From Chitinophagaceae bacterium (lineage in GTDB: Bacteria > Bacteroidota > Bacteroidia > Chitinophagales > Chitinophagaceae): 64,000 bases of DNA. The translations under genes were made by a program, and so were the position numbers. This document shows positions 49,601 through 59,175 of the stretch, piece by piece. Positions within the stretch are counted from its first letter, which is position 1. Every line of letters starts with the position of its first letter. Under the pieces are notes generated by a model. The model had not been told where the DNA came from. It ran no database searches and saw only the letters and a list, made by a program, of their open reading frames with translations. The stretch is from assembly GCA_024707305.1 (NCBI GenBank), contig JANPZZ010000016.1, forward strand, positions 1 through 64,000, given 5' to 3'.

Positions 49601-51634
49601 ACGGAAGCTACGATGTTCACTGATTTTGTTAATGCGGGCGGTACATTTATCAGCTTTAAACCAGACAGTGACCTGGAAACATTATTGGGAATTACCAATG
49701 CCGGCGGCAGTCTTTCAGACAAATACCTGCTGATTAATACCGGTCACGATATCGGAGCCGGACTGGTAAATGAAACGATTCAATTCCATAGCAGTGCGAA
49801 CCAGTACACACTGAATGGCGCTACCAGTCTTGCAACGCTTTATTCGGATGCGTCAACAGCAACTACCTATGCGGCTGTTACCATCAATGAAGTGGGAAGT
49901 AATGGCGGTAAAGCCGTAGCTTTTGCTTATGATCTTCCCCGTTCCATTGTTTACACACGCCAGGGTAACCCTGCCTGGGCCGGGCAGAAACGTGATGGCA
50001 CATTCGGACCGGTTCGTTCAAATGACCAGTTCTTCGATGCCGGTGGCGACCATTGGATCGACTTCGATAAAATTGCGATACCACAGGCCGACGAACAACA
50101 ACGTCTGCTCTCGAATATTATCATTAAAGGAAATCTGCATAAAAAACCGCTTCCGAAATTCTGGTTCCTGCCACAGGGACATAAAGCTGCGGTAGTAATG
50201 ACGGGTGATGATCATGCCGTAGATGGTACGACCGGAAGGTTTGAAATTTATAAATCACTTGGCCCCAATACGCCGCAGGACGTGAAAGACTGGAAAGCGA
50301 TTCGTGCGTCATCTTATATTTATACGGATACGCCGATTCCTGTCGGAGACGCTATACAAATGGAAGAAGATGGTTTTGAAATTGCACTCCATCCTACTTC
50401 CGATTGCCAGGACTTTACGTATAACTGGTTGAATGACCTTTATACTGCGCAACGTCAGGCTTTTGCTACCGAATTCCCTGGTTTAACAATGCCAGTAACG
50501 AATCGTATGCATTGCATGGCATGGAGTGATTGGGCAACCCAGGCAAAAGTGTCAGCGCTGCATGGTATTCGCCTCGATGTAAACTATTATTACTGGCCAG
50601 GTAGTTGGGTTCAAAACCGCCCAGGCATGTACACTGGTTCAGGTATGCCGATGCGTTTTGCAGACCTCGACGGTTCCCTGATCGATGTATACCAGGTACC
50701 CACACAGTTAACCGACGAATCAGACATCGACTACAACCTGCATATTTCCTCGCTGCTGGATAAAGCTTTGGGACAGGAAGAATACTTTGGTGTTTTCTGT
50801 GCAAACATGCATACCGACTCTGCTTCCCACGTAGGTTCTACTGCCATTATCAATGCGGCGCTTGCACGTGGCGTGCCAGTAATTTCAGCTCGTCAGATGC
50901 AGCTGTGGCTGGATGGAAGAAATAACTCATCTTTCAGCAATATTTCATGGAATGCAAATCAGCTGGGTTTCACCATCACCAGTATGCTGAATGCTTATAA
51001 AATGAAAGCGATGCTGCCTTTGTACAGTGAGGATGGCATTCTCACTACGTTAACCCGTAATGGACAGGCAGCGACTTTCTCAATCGAAACCATTAAAGGA
51101 ACTCAATACGCATTCTTTGATGCCGAAGATGGCGGATATATTGCCAGCTATGCTGAAGTAGAATTTGCGGATATCAATGGTTCCGTTAACTTGCAAGGCC
51201 GTCCGGCTGCTCCTAATACCCAGTGGGAGGTTCCGTTGACTGTTGAATTGTACACGGCAGGTAACACTACAACTCCTGCTTATACATACAACGTAAACAC
51301 GGATGCCAGCGGAAACTTTACAATCTCCAATATTCCTGTAGGAACTTATTCAGTAACAGTTAAGAATGCACATACGTTGAAACGCGTACTTGCAGATCAG
51401 GTATTAGCAGTTGGAGCAAATGCACTCAATTTCGGAACGCTCCTGGAAGGGGATGTTATTGCAAACAACATTGTCAGTTTGAATGATTTGACAGCTTTGC
51501 TTGCAACGTTTGGCCGATCTGCAGGGAATCCGGGATTTGATGTAAGGGCTGACCTTAACAATGACGGAATCATCACACTGAATGATTTGACTTTACTACT
51601 TGGAAATTTTGCAGCAACTGGAGAGAATCCATAA
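46683..51634 (+). CDS. Giant secreted multidomain protein: DMFase-like, Ig, DUF4082, deacetylase-like, dockerin (two frameshifts)
   Basis: About 1649 aa after removing an extra A near 47366 and an extra G near 47814. Order: signal peptide (to FFMTSAQ); an N,N-dimethylformamidase-beta-like region (about 46770-48220; RLGYYDGRGARKW, SVGHDEYWSAEQRAAVEAAR, FFSGNEVYWKTRWE); an Ig-like module (ISGTATDNAQVAAIEISVDG); DUF4082 (about 48560-49050); an SbsA-type Ig module (TSTTPRNEATNFITSQNLVI); a ThuA/amidotransferase-like segment (about 49430-50110); a polysaccharide-deacetylase-like region (VVMTGDDHAVDGT, EIALHPTSDC); a carbohydrate-binding-like beta module (SGNFTISNIPVGTYSVTVKN); and a C-terminal dockerin I (GDVIANNIVSLNDLTALL and ADLNNDGIITLNDLTLLL). 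It has no T9SS sorting domain. The next gene encodes a cohesin. A start at 46650 is also possible. Confidence 0.85.
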
Positions 51635-51665
51635 ACAACATCAAAGCTTTTAAAATAGCACTGTT

Positions 51666-53559
51666 ATGAGAGCACTACTGACTATGAACCTACAGCCACA
51701 CCAGGCTTTAAAGATGATGATGAAGCCTGTTTTATCAGCACTTGTGATCCTTGTATCACTAAGCGTAAACGCACAACTTTGGAATTTCCGCGTGAACCCG
51801 GCGCAGACAACTGTCGCCGCCGGTGCATCGTTTGACGTTACCATCCACCTCGAAGCGGTGAATGGTTCTTCGCAAACGACCGGAGCCATCGCCGACGTCA
51901 ACTTTGATCCGGCGGTTCTGGAAATTACCGCTATCTCCGTTGCTCCCGGCAACCTGTTAAACGTTCCAATTGTTTCGCCAACTACCTCGCTTGCAGATCT
52001 TGCAACGATTAATGCAGATGGACATTTCCATTATGGTTCCTTCGCATTTTCTACCATTACCACCAGTTTCGATTTCGTGAATGTAACGTTTATGGTTAAA
52101 CCAGGAGCTCCCGCCGGTACAACCAATATTGAATTTGCAACTGGAACACTTGGACATGAAACAGAAGTTTCATTTGAAGGCAATAGTATCCTGAATGCTG
52201 TCTTTAATGGCGAAGTAACAATTGAAGCAGCCTGCCCTCCTCCTACTGCAACACTTACTGCCAGCGCAACATGTGGCGGTAGCAACTTCAACCTGATTTT
52301 AGGTGCAGCAACAGGTACCGGCCCTTTCGATCTTACTATCGATGGAACAGTTTATAATAACATTACTGTTGGAAGCACTATTACATCGATTTCTATTCCC
52401 GAGCTCAATATCTATCAACCTGCAGATATTCCCGGCATAATTGATACAGAAGATGGGGACGCAGTAACAGTGGGAAATAAATTTTCCTCCAGCGTCGGCG
52501 GATACCTCAAAGGCATCCGTTTTTACAAAGGGAATACTGGTACAGGTACTTATACCGGACTCCTGTATGACTTTAATACCAGCACGCTGCTGGGAAGCGG
52601 CACGTTTGTTACATCGCCCGGTGCAGGATGGCAGGAAGTTATATTTGCTACTCCTGTTTACCTTACTGCAGGTCAGGTTTATGTAGCAGCTGTTCACAAT
52701 ACTGATGGTTATTACAGTTTTGAAGATGGAGGATTAAACACGCCCATTACATCTGGTCCCCTTACCGTTCCGGCAGGTAATGGTGGTGGCGACGAAACCA
52801 GTAATGGTCTTTACGTCTACTCAACTAATCCAACCTTTCCGGACAATTCATGGAATAACTCAAACTACATGATAGATGTGGTGTTTAGCCCTTCACAATT
52901 CACAATAGAACTGCAAAGCGTTGTGGGTGACGACGGTTGTACAGCAACAGGTTCACTGCAGTCGTTGGTAGTAACTTCAGTGCCCTGTGCACTGCCGGTA
53001 ACTATGTTGAATCTTTCTGCTTCAGCAAGCGGTAGCAACAATATCATTGTTAAATGGGCTACTGCAAGTGAGCAAAACAACAAAGGATTCGAAATTCGTC
53101 GTAGCCTGACTGGTACTGGAAACTGGGAAACGATTGGCTTTGTTGCCGGTGTGGGCGAAAGCAATTCAGTAAAAAATTATTCTTATCTCGATCAGAACCT
53201 GCCCGCGCGCCGCTATTTCTATCAATTGAATCAAATCGATTTTGATGGTCGCAGCAAGCTTTCAACTGTCGTTTCAGCCAACCTAGGTACGAAGGAAGCT
53301 TTCGGTTTAGAGCAAAAACTTCCCGAATCCATTCAAGGGTAATGAAACAAATATCCGCTTTACCATTCCTCATCGTTCACAGGTACAACTCATCGTGTAC
53401 GACATGAATGGCCGCGTGATTAAAACACTGGTAAATGGAGTGAAAGATGCCGGAACACATTCGATCACGTTCCAGGACAATTCACTGCCAACAGGTATTT
53501 ACTTCTACAAATTAACTGCGGACGGATACAGCGATGTGAAGAAAATGACAATCCGCTAA
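51666..53559 (+). CDS. Cohesin-domain protein with DUF4082 and type IX sorting domain (one frameshift)
   Basis: About 630 aa. A signal peptide ends LSVNAQ (residue about 36). Residues about 38-180 form a cohesin: FRVNPAQTTVAAGASFDVTI, ADVNFDPAVLEITAISV, NVTFMVKPGAPAGTTNIEFA. Residues about 245-420 are DUF4082 (YLKGIRFYKGNTGTGTYTGL, GQVYVAAVHNTDGYYSFEDG). The region VKWATASEQNNKGFEIRRS is a common linker before T9SS tails. Removing one A near 53315-53319 restores EQNFPNPFKGNETNIRFTIP and a type A T9SS domain ending YKLTADGYSDVKKMTIR. As read, the sorting domain would be lost. It begins 31 bp after the dockerin gene and ends in a strong terminator, so the two are likely one transcript. A downstream start at MMMKPVLSALV is possible. 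Confidence 0.87.
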
Positions 53560-53589
53560 TTGAATACGATTTTCCGAGAGTAACCAATA

Positions 53590-53631
53590 GAGAACCGCCT
53601 CCTGCTTTTACAGGAGGCGTTCTCGTTTTTT
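53590..53631 (+). terminator. Rho-independent terminator after the cohesin gene
   Basis: Stem GAGAACCGCCTCCTG with CAGGAGGCGTTCTC (one bulge), CTTTTA loop, then GTTTTTT. Confidence 0.9.
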
Positions 53632-53722
53632 AACAGCACCTAATTAGTCGCATAATTGTCGCGTATTTATCAATTGAATTCTTTTAGATTTTTTAAATTA
53701 CAATCCTACAATAAACCTGCCC

Positions 53723-55252
53723 ATGATTTACCGTTTCAACCTGATACTCCTCGCCATTTGCCTGGGATGCTCTGGAACCAAAGCACCGGATTATCCCGGC
53801 AACCTTTCGTTTGTACAGGTAGCGGAAACGGCTGACCTGCGCGCATCAGGTCGTGGTGCAGAACAATGGCATGACCAGAACGCAATACCCGTTTTTTTCC
53901 CATACGATTCTATGTCTTATTCCCCCGATAAATATTACAGGTTTAGCTGGGTGCAACTGGAAAAAGGTGATGGCGAATTTGACTGGGCGGTATTCGATCG
54001 TGAAATACAAAACGCTATCGACAACCGGCAAACGTTCAGCTTCGGGATTATGCCTACCTGTCCATCCTGTGTAGATGGAGACATGAGTATCCGCATTGAT
54101 GGAAAGATTGCGTCGTATCCCGCTTATCTGCATGATCAAATGCAATCGGAATCAACCAAAGACTGGATCAGTACGCAGTCGGAAATGTGGGTTCCCAACT
54201 GGAACAGTACCTATTATCTCAACGCATTAAAAAGGCTGAATAAAGCAGTTGCCGAACGGCTGCAGTCGCAGGAATACAAAGACATTAAATACAGCGACGT
54301 TATTCGTTATATCGATATACGTGGTTTCGGAAGTTATGGAGAGTGGCACGAAGGTGCCATTCTTGAAAGCATGTCGGAACATCCGAAAGGTACACAGGCG
54401 ACTGCCACGACGCTGAAAGAAATTGTAGACATACACCTGGATGCATTCAATGCCTACAGGCTTGTTGCATTATTAGGAAGTTTAGATGCAGAACTGCTTC
54501 GCAATACCCAGGTTCCCACGGAGATTGGCTATCATATTTTGCAGGCAAAAACCCGGAAAGGTCCCATTGGCATACGCCGTGATAACTGGGGTGCTACCGA
54601 TACCTATATCAAAACTTATATGGAAAACCACCCGGTGGAATACAAAGGTCTTTCATTCAGGCAAACAATTGCAGAGCGATGGAAAACAGCCCCTATTCTT
54701 GGCGAACCCATTCATGATGCAGCAATTGTAAACGGTTGTGCCCTCGGCGATCTTTTAAACCAGGTACAACGATATCACGCAAGCTCAATCGCCAATGGGA
54801 ACTTTTATAATAACCATGACGCCTGTTTGCAGGAAAGCTACCGGGAAGCCATAAGAGCTGCAGGTTTCAGGCTTTCACTGCTTGGAGGCCATCTGGACCC
54901 TGTTGTTGTCGCCGGCAACAAGACTGAATTAAAACTATACTGGATCAACCAGGGCGTGGCACCGCTTTATGAAGACTGGAATGTTCATTACCAGTTGTAC
55001 GATCTGCGAGGCGATTCACTGGTTTGGGAAACGACATCAAAATTTAGTCCTACTATGTTAATGCCCGCTGACACCGCCACCGAACACTCAGATGAAATAA
55101 CATTTCCTACCAACCTCGCCGGGCATTATAATATCCGGTTGGTCATAAGCGACCCTGCCGGTTATCGCGCTCCACTGCCCCTGGCAATTCAGGGTCGACT
55201 TCCGGATGGTTCCTATACCATCAGATCTATTGAAATATTGCCACCGCAGTAG
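53723..55252 (+). CDS. DUF4832 lipoprotein, glycoside-hydrolase-like
   Basis: 509 aa. Lipoprotein signal LLAICLGCSGTK (Cys about residue 16). The N-terminal about 380 residues look like a TIM-barrel hydrolase: FSWVQLEKGDGEFDWAVFDREIQNAI resembles GH42-type frames, IRYIDIRGFGSYGEWHEG provides acidic candidates, and TAPILGEPIHDAA another Glu. The C-terminal region (LYWINQGVAPLYEDWNVHYQL, HYNIRLVISDPAGYRAPLPLAI) is the DUF4832 beta domain. Activity is inferred. It follows the dockerin/cohesin pair but beyond a terminator, so co-regulation is uncertain. Confidence 0.82.
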   Translation: MIYRFNLILLAICLGCSGTKAPDYPGNLSFVQVAETADLRASGRGAEQWHDQNAIPVFFPYDSMSYSPDKYYRFSWVQLEKGDGEFDWAVFDREIQNAIDNRQTFSFGIMPTCPSCVDGDMSIRIDGKIASYPAYLHDQMQSESTKDWISTQSEMWVPNWNSTYYLNALKRLNKAVAERLQSQEYKDIKYSDVIRYIDIRGFGSYGEWHEGAILESMSEHPKGTQATATTLKEIVDIHLDAFNAYRLVALLGSLDAELLRNTQVPTEIGYHILQAKTRKGPIGIRRDNWGATDTYIKTYMENHPVEYKGLSFRQTIAERWKTAPILGEPIHDAAIVNGCALGDLLNQVQRYHASSIANGNFYNNHDACLQESYREAIRAAGFRLSLLGGHLDPVVVAGNKTELKLYWINQGVAPLYEDWNVHYQLYDLRGDSLVWETTSKFSPTMLMPADTATEHSDEITFPTNLAGHYNIRLVISDPAGYRAPLPLAIQGRLPDGSYTIRSIEILPPQ

Positions 55253-55255
55253 TTG

Positions 55256-55263
55256 TATCTTTG
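55256..55263 (+). promoter_or_regulatory. Bacteroidota -7 box, leaderless, for the fRMsr gene
   Basis: TATCTTTG followed by CGCC and the ATG at 55268. The expected transcription start falls at or next to the start codon. Confidence 0.7.
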
Positions 55264-55267
55264 CGCC

Positions 55268-55744
55268 ATGGCAGAAGATTTATCAATTGTAAGCGGAAAT
55301 AAAGAAGAACAATACCAAAATATTATTCCCCAGATTAAAGGGCTGCTGGAAGGTGAAACAGACCTGGTAGCAAACCTGGCCAATGTTGTTGCTGCATTGA
55401 AAGAGCAGTTCGGCTGGTTTTGGGTTGGTTTTTACCTGGTGAAAAACAACGAGCTGGTACTCGCTCCTTTCCAGGGCCCCGTGGCCTGTACCCGTATCAG
55501 GAAGGGCAGAGGCGTTTGCGGTAGTAGTTGGGAACAACAAAAAACATTGATTGTTCCTGACGTTGAAACATTCCCCGGGCATATCGCCTGCAGCAGCCTT
55601 TCAAAATCCGAAATCGTTGTGCCGGTCATTAGAAATGGCGAAGTAATTGGTGTACTTGATGTAGATGCTGATACTACCGACCAGTTTGATGAAACAGACC
55701 AACAATACCTGGAACAAATTATAGCATTGATCCCTTTTAATTGA
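55268..55744 (+). CDS. Free methionine-(R)-sulfoxide reductase, GAF domain
   Basis: 158 aa GAF-fold enzyme that reduces free methionine R-sulfoxide. The three cysteines Cys74, Cys84 and Cys108 (PVACTRIRKGRGVCGSSW, GHIACSSLSKSEIVVPV) keep the 10- and 24-residue spacing of the E. coli enzyme. The family tail VIGVLDVDADTTDQFDETD is present. The ATG at 55268 lies four bases after the -7 box, so the mRNA is probably leaderless. The acylphosphatase gene starts 2 bp after its stop. Confidence 0.93.
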   Translation: MAEDLSIVSGNKEEQYQNIIPQIKGLLEGETDLVANLANVVAALKEQFGWFWVGFYLVKNNELVLAPFQGPVACTRIRKGRGVCGSSWEQQKTLIVPDVETFPGHIACSSLSKSEIVVPVIRNGEVIGVLDVDADTTDQFDETDQQYLEQIIALIPFN

Positions 55745-55746
55745 TT

Positions 55747-56016
55747 ATGCCAACGCTTTCTATTATTGTTCGGGGGAAAGTACAGGGCGTGTTCTTTCGA
55801 CAGTCAACGAAAGAAACCGCACTCTCTTTGCAACTAAGTGGAGAAGTATGGAACAATGTCGACGGCACAGTTGGCATTGTTGTTTCCGGCAACAGGGAAC
55901 AACTGGATGCATTTGTGAAATGGTGCCATCAGGGACCTTCACGCGCACGCGTACAATCGGTGGAAGTTTCAGAAGCCGATGAGCGCAGCTTTTCCGGCTT
56001 TGCCGTTGTTCGTTAA
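55747..56016 (+). CDS. acyP: Acylphosphatase
   Basis: 89-aa enzyme hydrolysing acyl phosphates. The signature RGKVQGVFFRQST carries catalytic Arg18; Asn36 in GEVWNNVDGTVG is 18 residues on, as in known acylphosphatases. The usual GWVRN is GEVWNN here. Likely translationally coupled to the fRMsr gene. Its stop abuts the corrected stop of the convergent epimerase gene. Confidence 0.92.
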   Translation: MPTLSIIVRGKVQGVFFRQSTKETALSLQLSGEVWNNVDGTVGIVVSGNREQLDAFVKWCHQGPSRARVQSVEVSEADERSFSGFAVVR

Positions 56017-56962
56017 TCAGCCACGCAGGTTATCGAGCATATCTTTTGTCATCGCGCCCAGATCATAATCTTCTTTCCATCCCCAGTCTTTTTCTTGCAA
56101 CACTGTCATCAATGCTTTGCGGCCAGCTGTCGGCAATCTGCTGACGATAATCAGGTTCGTATTTGATAGTAAAATCCGGAATATGTTTTTTGATTTCCGC
56201 TGCTATTTCTTTGGGAGAAAAGCTCATACCGGAAATATTATACGATGTACGGATTGAAACTTTATCTGCAGGCGCTTCCATCAGTTCTATCGTTGCACAA
56301 ATTGCATCGGGCATATACATCATGGGCAGATAGGTATCTTCTTTCAGAAAACACTGATACGATCCTTCTTCCAGCGCATCATGAAAAATTTCTACGGCAT
56401 AGTCGGTGGTTCCTCCACCTGGCGCTGACTTATAAGAGATCAATCCAGGATAACGCAGGCTGCGCACATCAACACCATAGCGTTGGAAATAATAATTGCA
56501 CCAGAACTCGCCAGCATATTTACTGATACCATAAACCGTTGTGGGTTCGATGATGGTTTGCTGTGGGCAGTTTTGACGCGGTGATGTAGGCCCAAACACA
56601 GCAATGGATGAAGGCCAGTACACTTTATGTAATTTTTCTTCACGTGCAATATCCAGTACATTCAACAATCCCTGCATGTTAAGATGCCACGCGAGATTTG
56701 GATTTTTTTCACCGGTTGCAGAAAGTATTGCAGCCAGCAGATAGATCTGCGTGATATTCTGACGGATTACCTGAACGTGTAACATTTCCTTGTTCATCAC
56801 ATCGAGGCTTACGTAGGGCCCTGTGCCTTCCAGCAAAGGATTCTGTTCGCGTAAGTCGGACGCTATCACGTTGTTATTGCCATATATTTTGCGTAATGCC
56901 AGGGTCAGCTCCACACCAATTTGTCCGCTGGCACCAATTACGAGGATTTTCTCTTTAAGCAT
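56017..56962 (-). CDS. NAD-dependent epimerase/dehydratase, L-threonine 3-dehydrogenase-like (one frameshift)
   Basis: About 314 aa short-chain dehydrogenase of the extended class. NAD-binding LVIGASGQIGVELTLAL; active-site Ser region WPSSIAVFGP; catalytic Tyr and Lys in TVYGISKYAGEFW. The loop RYPGLISYKSAPGGGTTDYA and DTYLPMMYMPDAICATIELM are typical of SDR-type threonine dehydrogenase. Near the end one A too many (about 56093-56097) truncates it; the corrected tail reads KDWGWKEDYDLGAMTKDMLD and stops at 56019-56017. A -7 box lies four bases before the ATG. Confidence 0.9.
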
Positions 56963-56966
56963 GGGG

Positions 56967-56974
56967 CAAAATTA
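56967..56974 (-). promoter_or_regulatory. Bacteroidota -7 box, leaderless, for the epimerase gene
   Basis: Minus-strand TAATTTTG is followed by CCCC and the ATG at 56962, a leaderless arrangement. Confidence 0.65.
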
Positions 56975-57076
56975 AGCGGATTTTGTTTTTTGTTGGAAGA
57001 AGTTTGATGAAGTCTGAGCTGATTAAATCACTTTTCGACGAAAAATTGCAAGCCGGAACGTGATGAAAATTCCACG

Positions 57077-57084
57077 TATTTTTG
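57077..57084 (+). promoter_or_regulatory. kdsA: Bacteroidota -7 box, leaderless, for kdsA
   Basis: TATTTTTG followed by CAGT and the ATG at 57089. Confidence 0.65.
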
Positions 57085-57088
57085 CAGT

Positions 57089-57918
57089 ATGCATCCATTT
57101 CTTACCGACCTGTTTAAAGGTCAGCAATACGATCCGAATTCATTTTTCCTGATTGCCGGTCCCTGCGTGGTGGAATCCGAAGAGTTAGTAATGGAAGTAG
57201 CTGAAAAGGTTTCTGCTACCTGCCGCGAGCTGGGCATCCCCTATGTTTTTAAAGCATCTTATCGCAAAGCGAATCGCACCAGCGCGGGTTCTTTTACCGG
57301 CATCGGCGACGAAACAGCTTTGGCATTGGTAAAAAAGTGGGTGAGAAATATCAGCTTCCCACCACATCAGACATCCATGCGCATGAGGAAGCCGCAATCG
57401 CTGCAAAATATATCGACATACTTCAGATTCCTGCATTCCTTTGCCGGCAAACTGATTTGTTGCAGGCGGCTGCAGCCACCGGCAAAATTGTGAATGTGAA
57501 AAAAGGACAATTCCTGAGCGGCCCTTCCATGAAGTTTGCTGTGGAAAAAATCAAACAGGCTGGAAACGATAAAATTATTTTAACCGAACGTGGAACCACT
57601 TTTTTGGCTACCAGGACCTGGTGGTTGACTATCGCAATATCCCTTGGATGCAGGGACATGGTACACCGGTTGTGATGGATGTAACGCATTCATTACAACA
57701 ACCTAATCAGACTTCCGGGGTAACAGGCGGCAATCCGCAATTAATTGGCACCATCGCAAAAGCAGCTATCGCCGCGGGTGCCGACGGACTTTTTATCGAA
57801 ACACACCCCCAACCCCGCTGTCGCCCTCAGCGACGGCGCAAACATGCTGAAGCTGGATTTGCTGCCGGAATTATTGAAAAAACTGGTGAAACTTCGGGCA
57901 GCTACTCGTGACGTGTGA
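57089..57918 (+). CDS. kdsA: 3-deoxy-8-phosphooctulonate synthase (three frameshifts)
   Basis: Condenses phosphoenolpyruvate with arabinose 5-phosphate to make Kdo 8-phosphate for lipopolysaccharide, so the cell is Gram-negative. FFLIAGPCVVESEELVMEVA and YVFKASYRKANRTS are the N-terminal family motifs. Breaks occur near 57335 (into EKYQLPTTSDIHAHEEAA), near 57600 (to YQDLVVDYRNIPWMQGHGTPVVMDVTHS) and near 57808 (to THPNPAVALSDGANMLKLDLL). The corrected length of about 276 aa is standard. The stop is TGA 57916-57918. Confidence 0.94.
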
Positions 57919-58020
57919 GAAACGGCAAACGCGAAAGAACCGTGGCAATATGATGAAGGGGCAATATGCAATCGACAATCCGAAAATGAGGAGGAAATAA
58001 GAAAATCTTTAAATGAAATA

Positions 58021-58060
58021 AAAAGCAAAGCGCGTTCCCAGGGAACGCGCTTTGCTTTTT
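58021..58060. terminator. Bidirectional rho-independent terminator
   Basis: 18-bp perfect stem (AAAAGCAAAGCGCGTTCC and complement) with a CAG loop, T-run after. It ends kdsA transcription and faces lolA. Confidence 0.9.
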
Positions 58061-58107
58061 ATGATTTACAGGAGAAAATAACCGGACAAGACATTAAATT
58101 AACTATC

Positions 58108-58196
58108 ATCTTCACATTTCCTCATTTTCCTCATTTTCCTCATTTTCACATTTCCTCATTTTCCTCATTTCCACATTTCCTCATTTCCTCATTGTT
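58108..58196. repeat. CATTTCCN/CATTTTCCT tract next to the lolA stop
   Basis: About ten units of 8-9 bp: CATTTTCCT, CATTTCCA, CATTTTCA. It ends within a few bases of the lolA stop codon. Confidence 0.85.
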
Positions 58197-58198
58197 CT

Positions 58199-58858
58199 CT
58201 ATCTCAGATCAACTTCATCCACGCCCGGGAAGTTGTTTTTATTGAAAACAAAAATATTATCGCCAATCGGCTGGTTAGTTTTCATGTTCGTTACAGTGTA
58301 AGTATAACGGTTACCTCCATTTTCAAGAACCTTGGTGCTGTAAATTGTTTTTGCTGATTTATCGATCATCAGGTAAACTTTATGAAAAGCTTTGCCTTTG
58401 TCGGTAGGAGTCATTTCAATTTCCTGCAACGTTTTGTTACCTACTTTCTTTTCACCGTTTAATACGGAGAAGAAATCTTTGTCGTAAAAATTGGTAAACA
58501 ATTTTTGTGGTGTAATCATTCCACCTGATTCATCGAGGGTAGATATAGTAACTTCATTAGCGCTATTATCATAGTTCCACACGGTGGTGCCGTCACTGAA
58601 AATTTCCTGGCCGGCAAATTTTACTTTATAACTCTTACCCTTCATCCAAACCGTTCCGGTTTTAGTGCCCATGTTTTTGCCAGAGGCATCTTCAACTTTA
58701 TAAGAAAAGTTGGCTTCAACGGTTTTAAACGTCTTGAATTTGTCGCTCACCGATTTCAGGACAGCAGTAGCCTCAGGGTCGTTTTTTGTAGCATTCGATT
58801 GCGCCAGCACGGGCACTGATAACAGGGAAAGGATTAAAAAATTGTAAAAGCGCTTCAT
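58199..58858 (-). CDS. lolA: Outer-membrane lipoprotein carrier protein LolA
   Basis: 219 aa periplasmic chaperone carrying lipoproteins to the outer membrane. Signal MKRFYNFLILSLLSVPVLAQ; I chose the ATG at 58858 on this basis. The LolA fold follows: LKSVSDKFKTFKTVEANFSYK, TVWMKGKSYKVKFAGQEIFSDGTTVWNYDNSANEVTI, LQEIEMTPTDKGKAFHKVYLMIDK, ending FPGVDEVDLR. In many Bacteroidota lolA follows ftsK directly; here a 1.3-kb repeat array separates them on the same strand. Confidence 0.92.
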   Translation of the reverse strand: MKRFYNFLILSLLSVPVLAQSNATKNDPEATAVLKSVSDKFKTFKTVEANFSYKVEDASGKNMGTKTGTVWMKGKSYKVKFAGQEIFSDGTTVWNYDNSANEVTISTLDESGGMITPQKLFTNFYDKDFFSVLNGEKKVGNKTLQEIEMTPTDKGKAFHKVYLMIDKSAKTIYSTKVLENGGNRYTYTVTNMKTNQPIGDNIFVFNKNNFPGVDEVDLR

Positions 58859-59004
58859 TTGTAATCTAGTTTTTCGTTTTATGTTGGTCGTTTTGCCGGC
58901 ATCAGGCGTGTTAGAATCTATATAACGCAATACCTGCATTTTATCGTTTAGCCTTTCTATTGACTTGCAACTACCCTGCCGGGTTGCAAATGTGAAAAAT
59001 AATT

Positions 59005-59165
59005 AACAATCCGTCACTTCGTGACGTATATTTTTGGCAGGCAGGTTTCAGACCTGCCTAGTACTCGCCGCCGAAATAGGCGTAATGGGCAAAGGGTACA
59101 GTTTGTCTTCATTTCTATTTTCTTTCTCGTCTGCCGTTTGCCGATTCTCACGCCTCACTATTCTT
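59005..59165. other. Intergenic hairpins before array B
   Basis: Holds palindrome CGTCACTTCGTGACG, an inverted repeat GGCAGGTTTCAGACCTGCC, and a short TCTGCCG/TTTGCCG tract with the trailer ATTCTCACGCCTCAC. No gene is visible. Confidence 0.6.
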
Positions 59166-59175
59166 TCAGTTCCAC

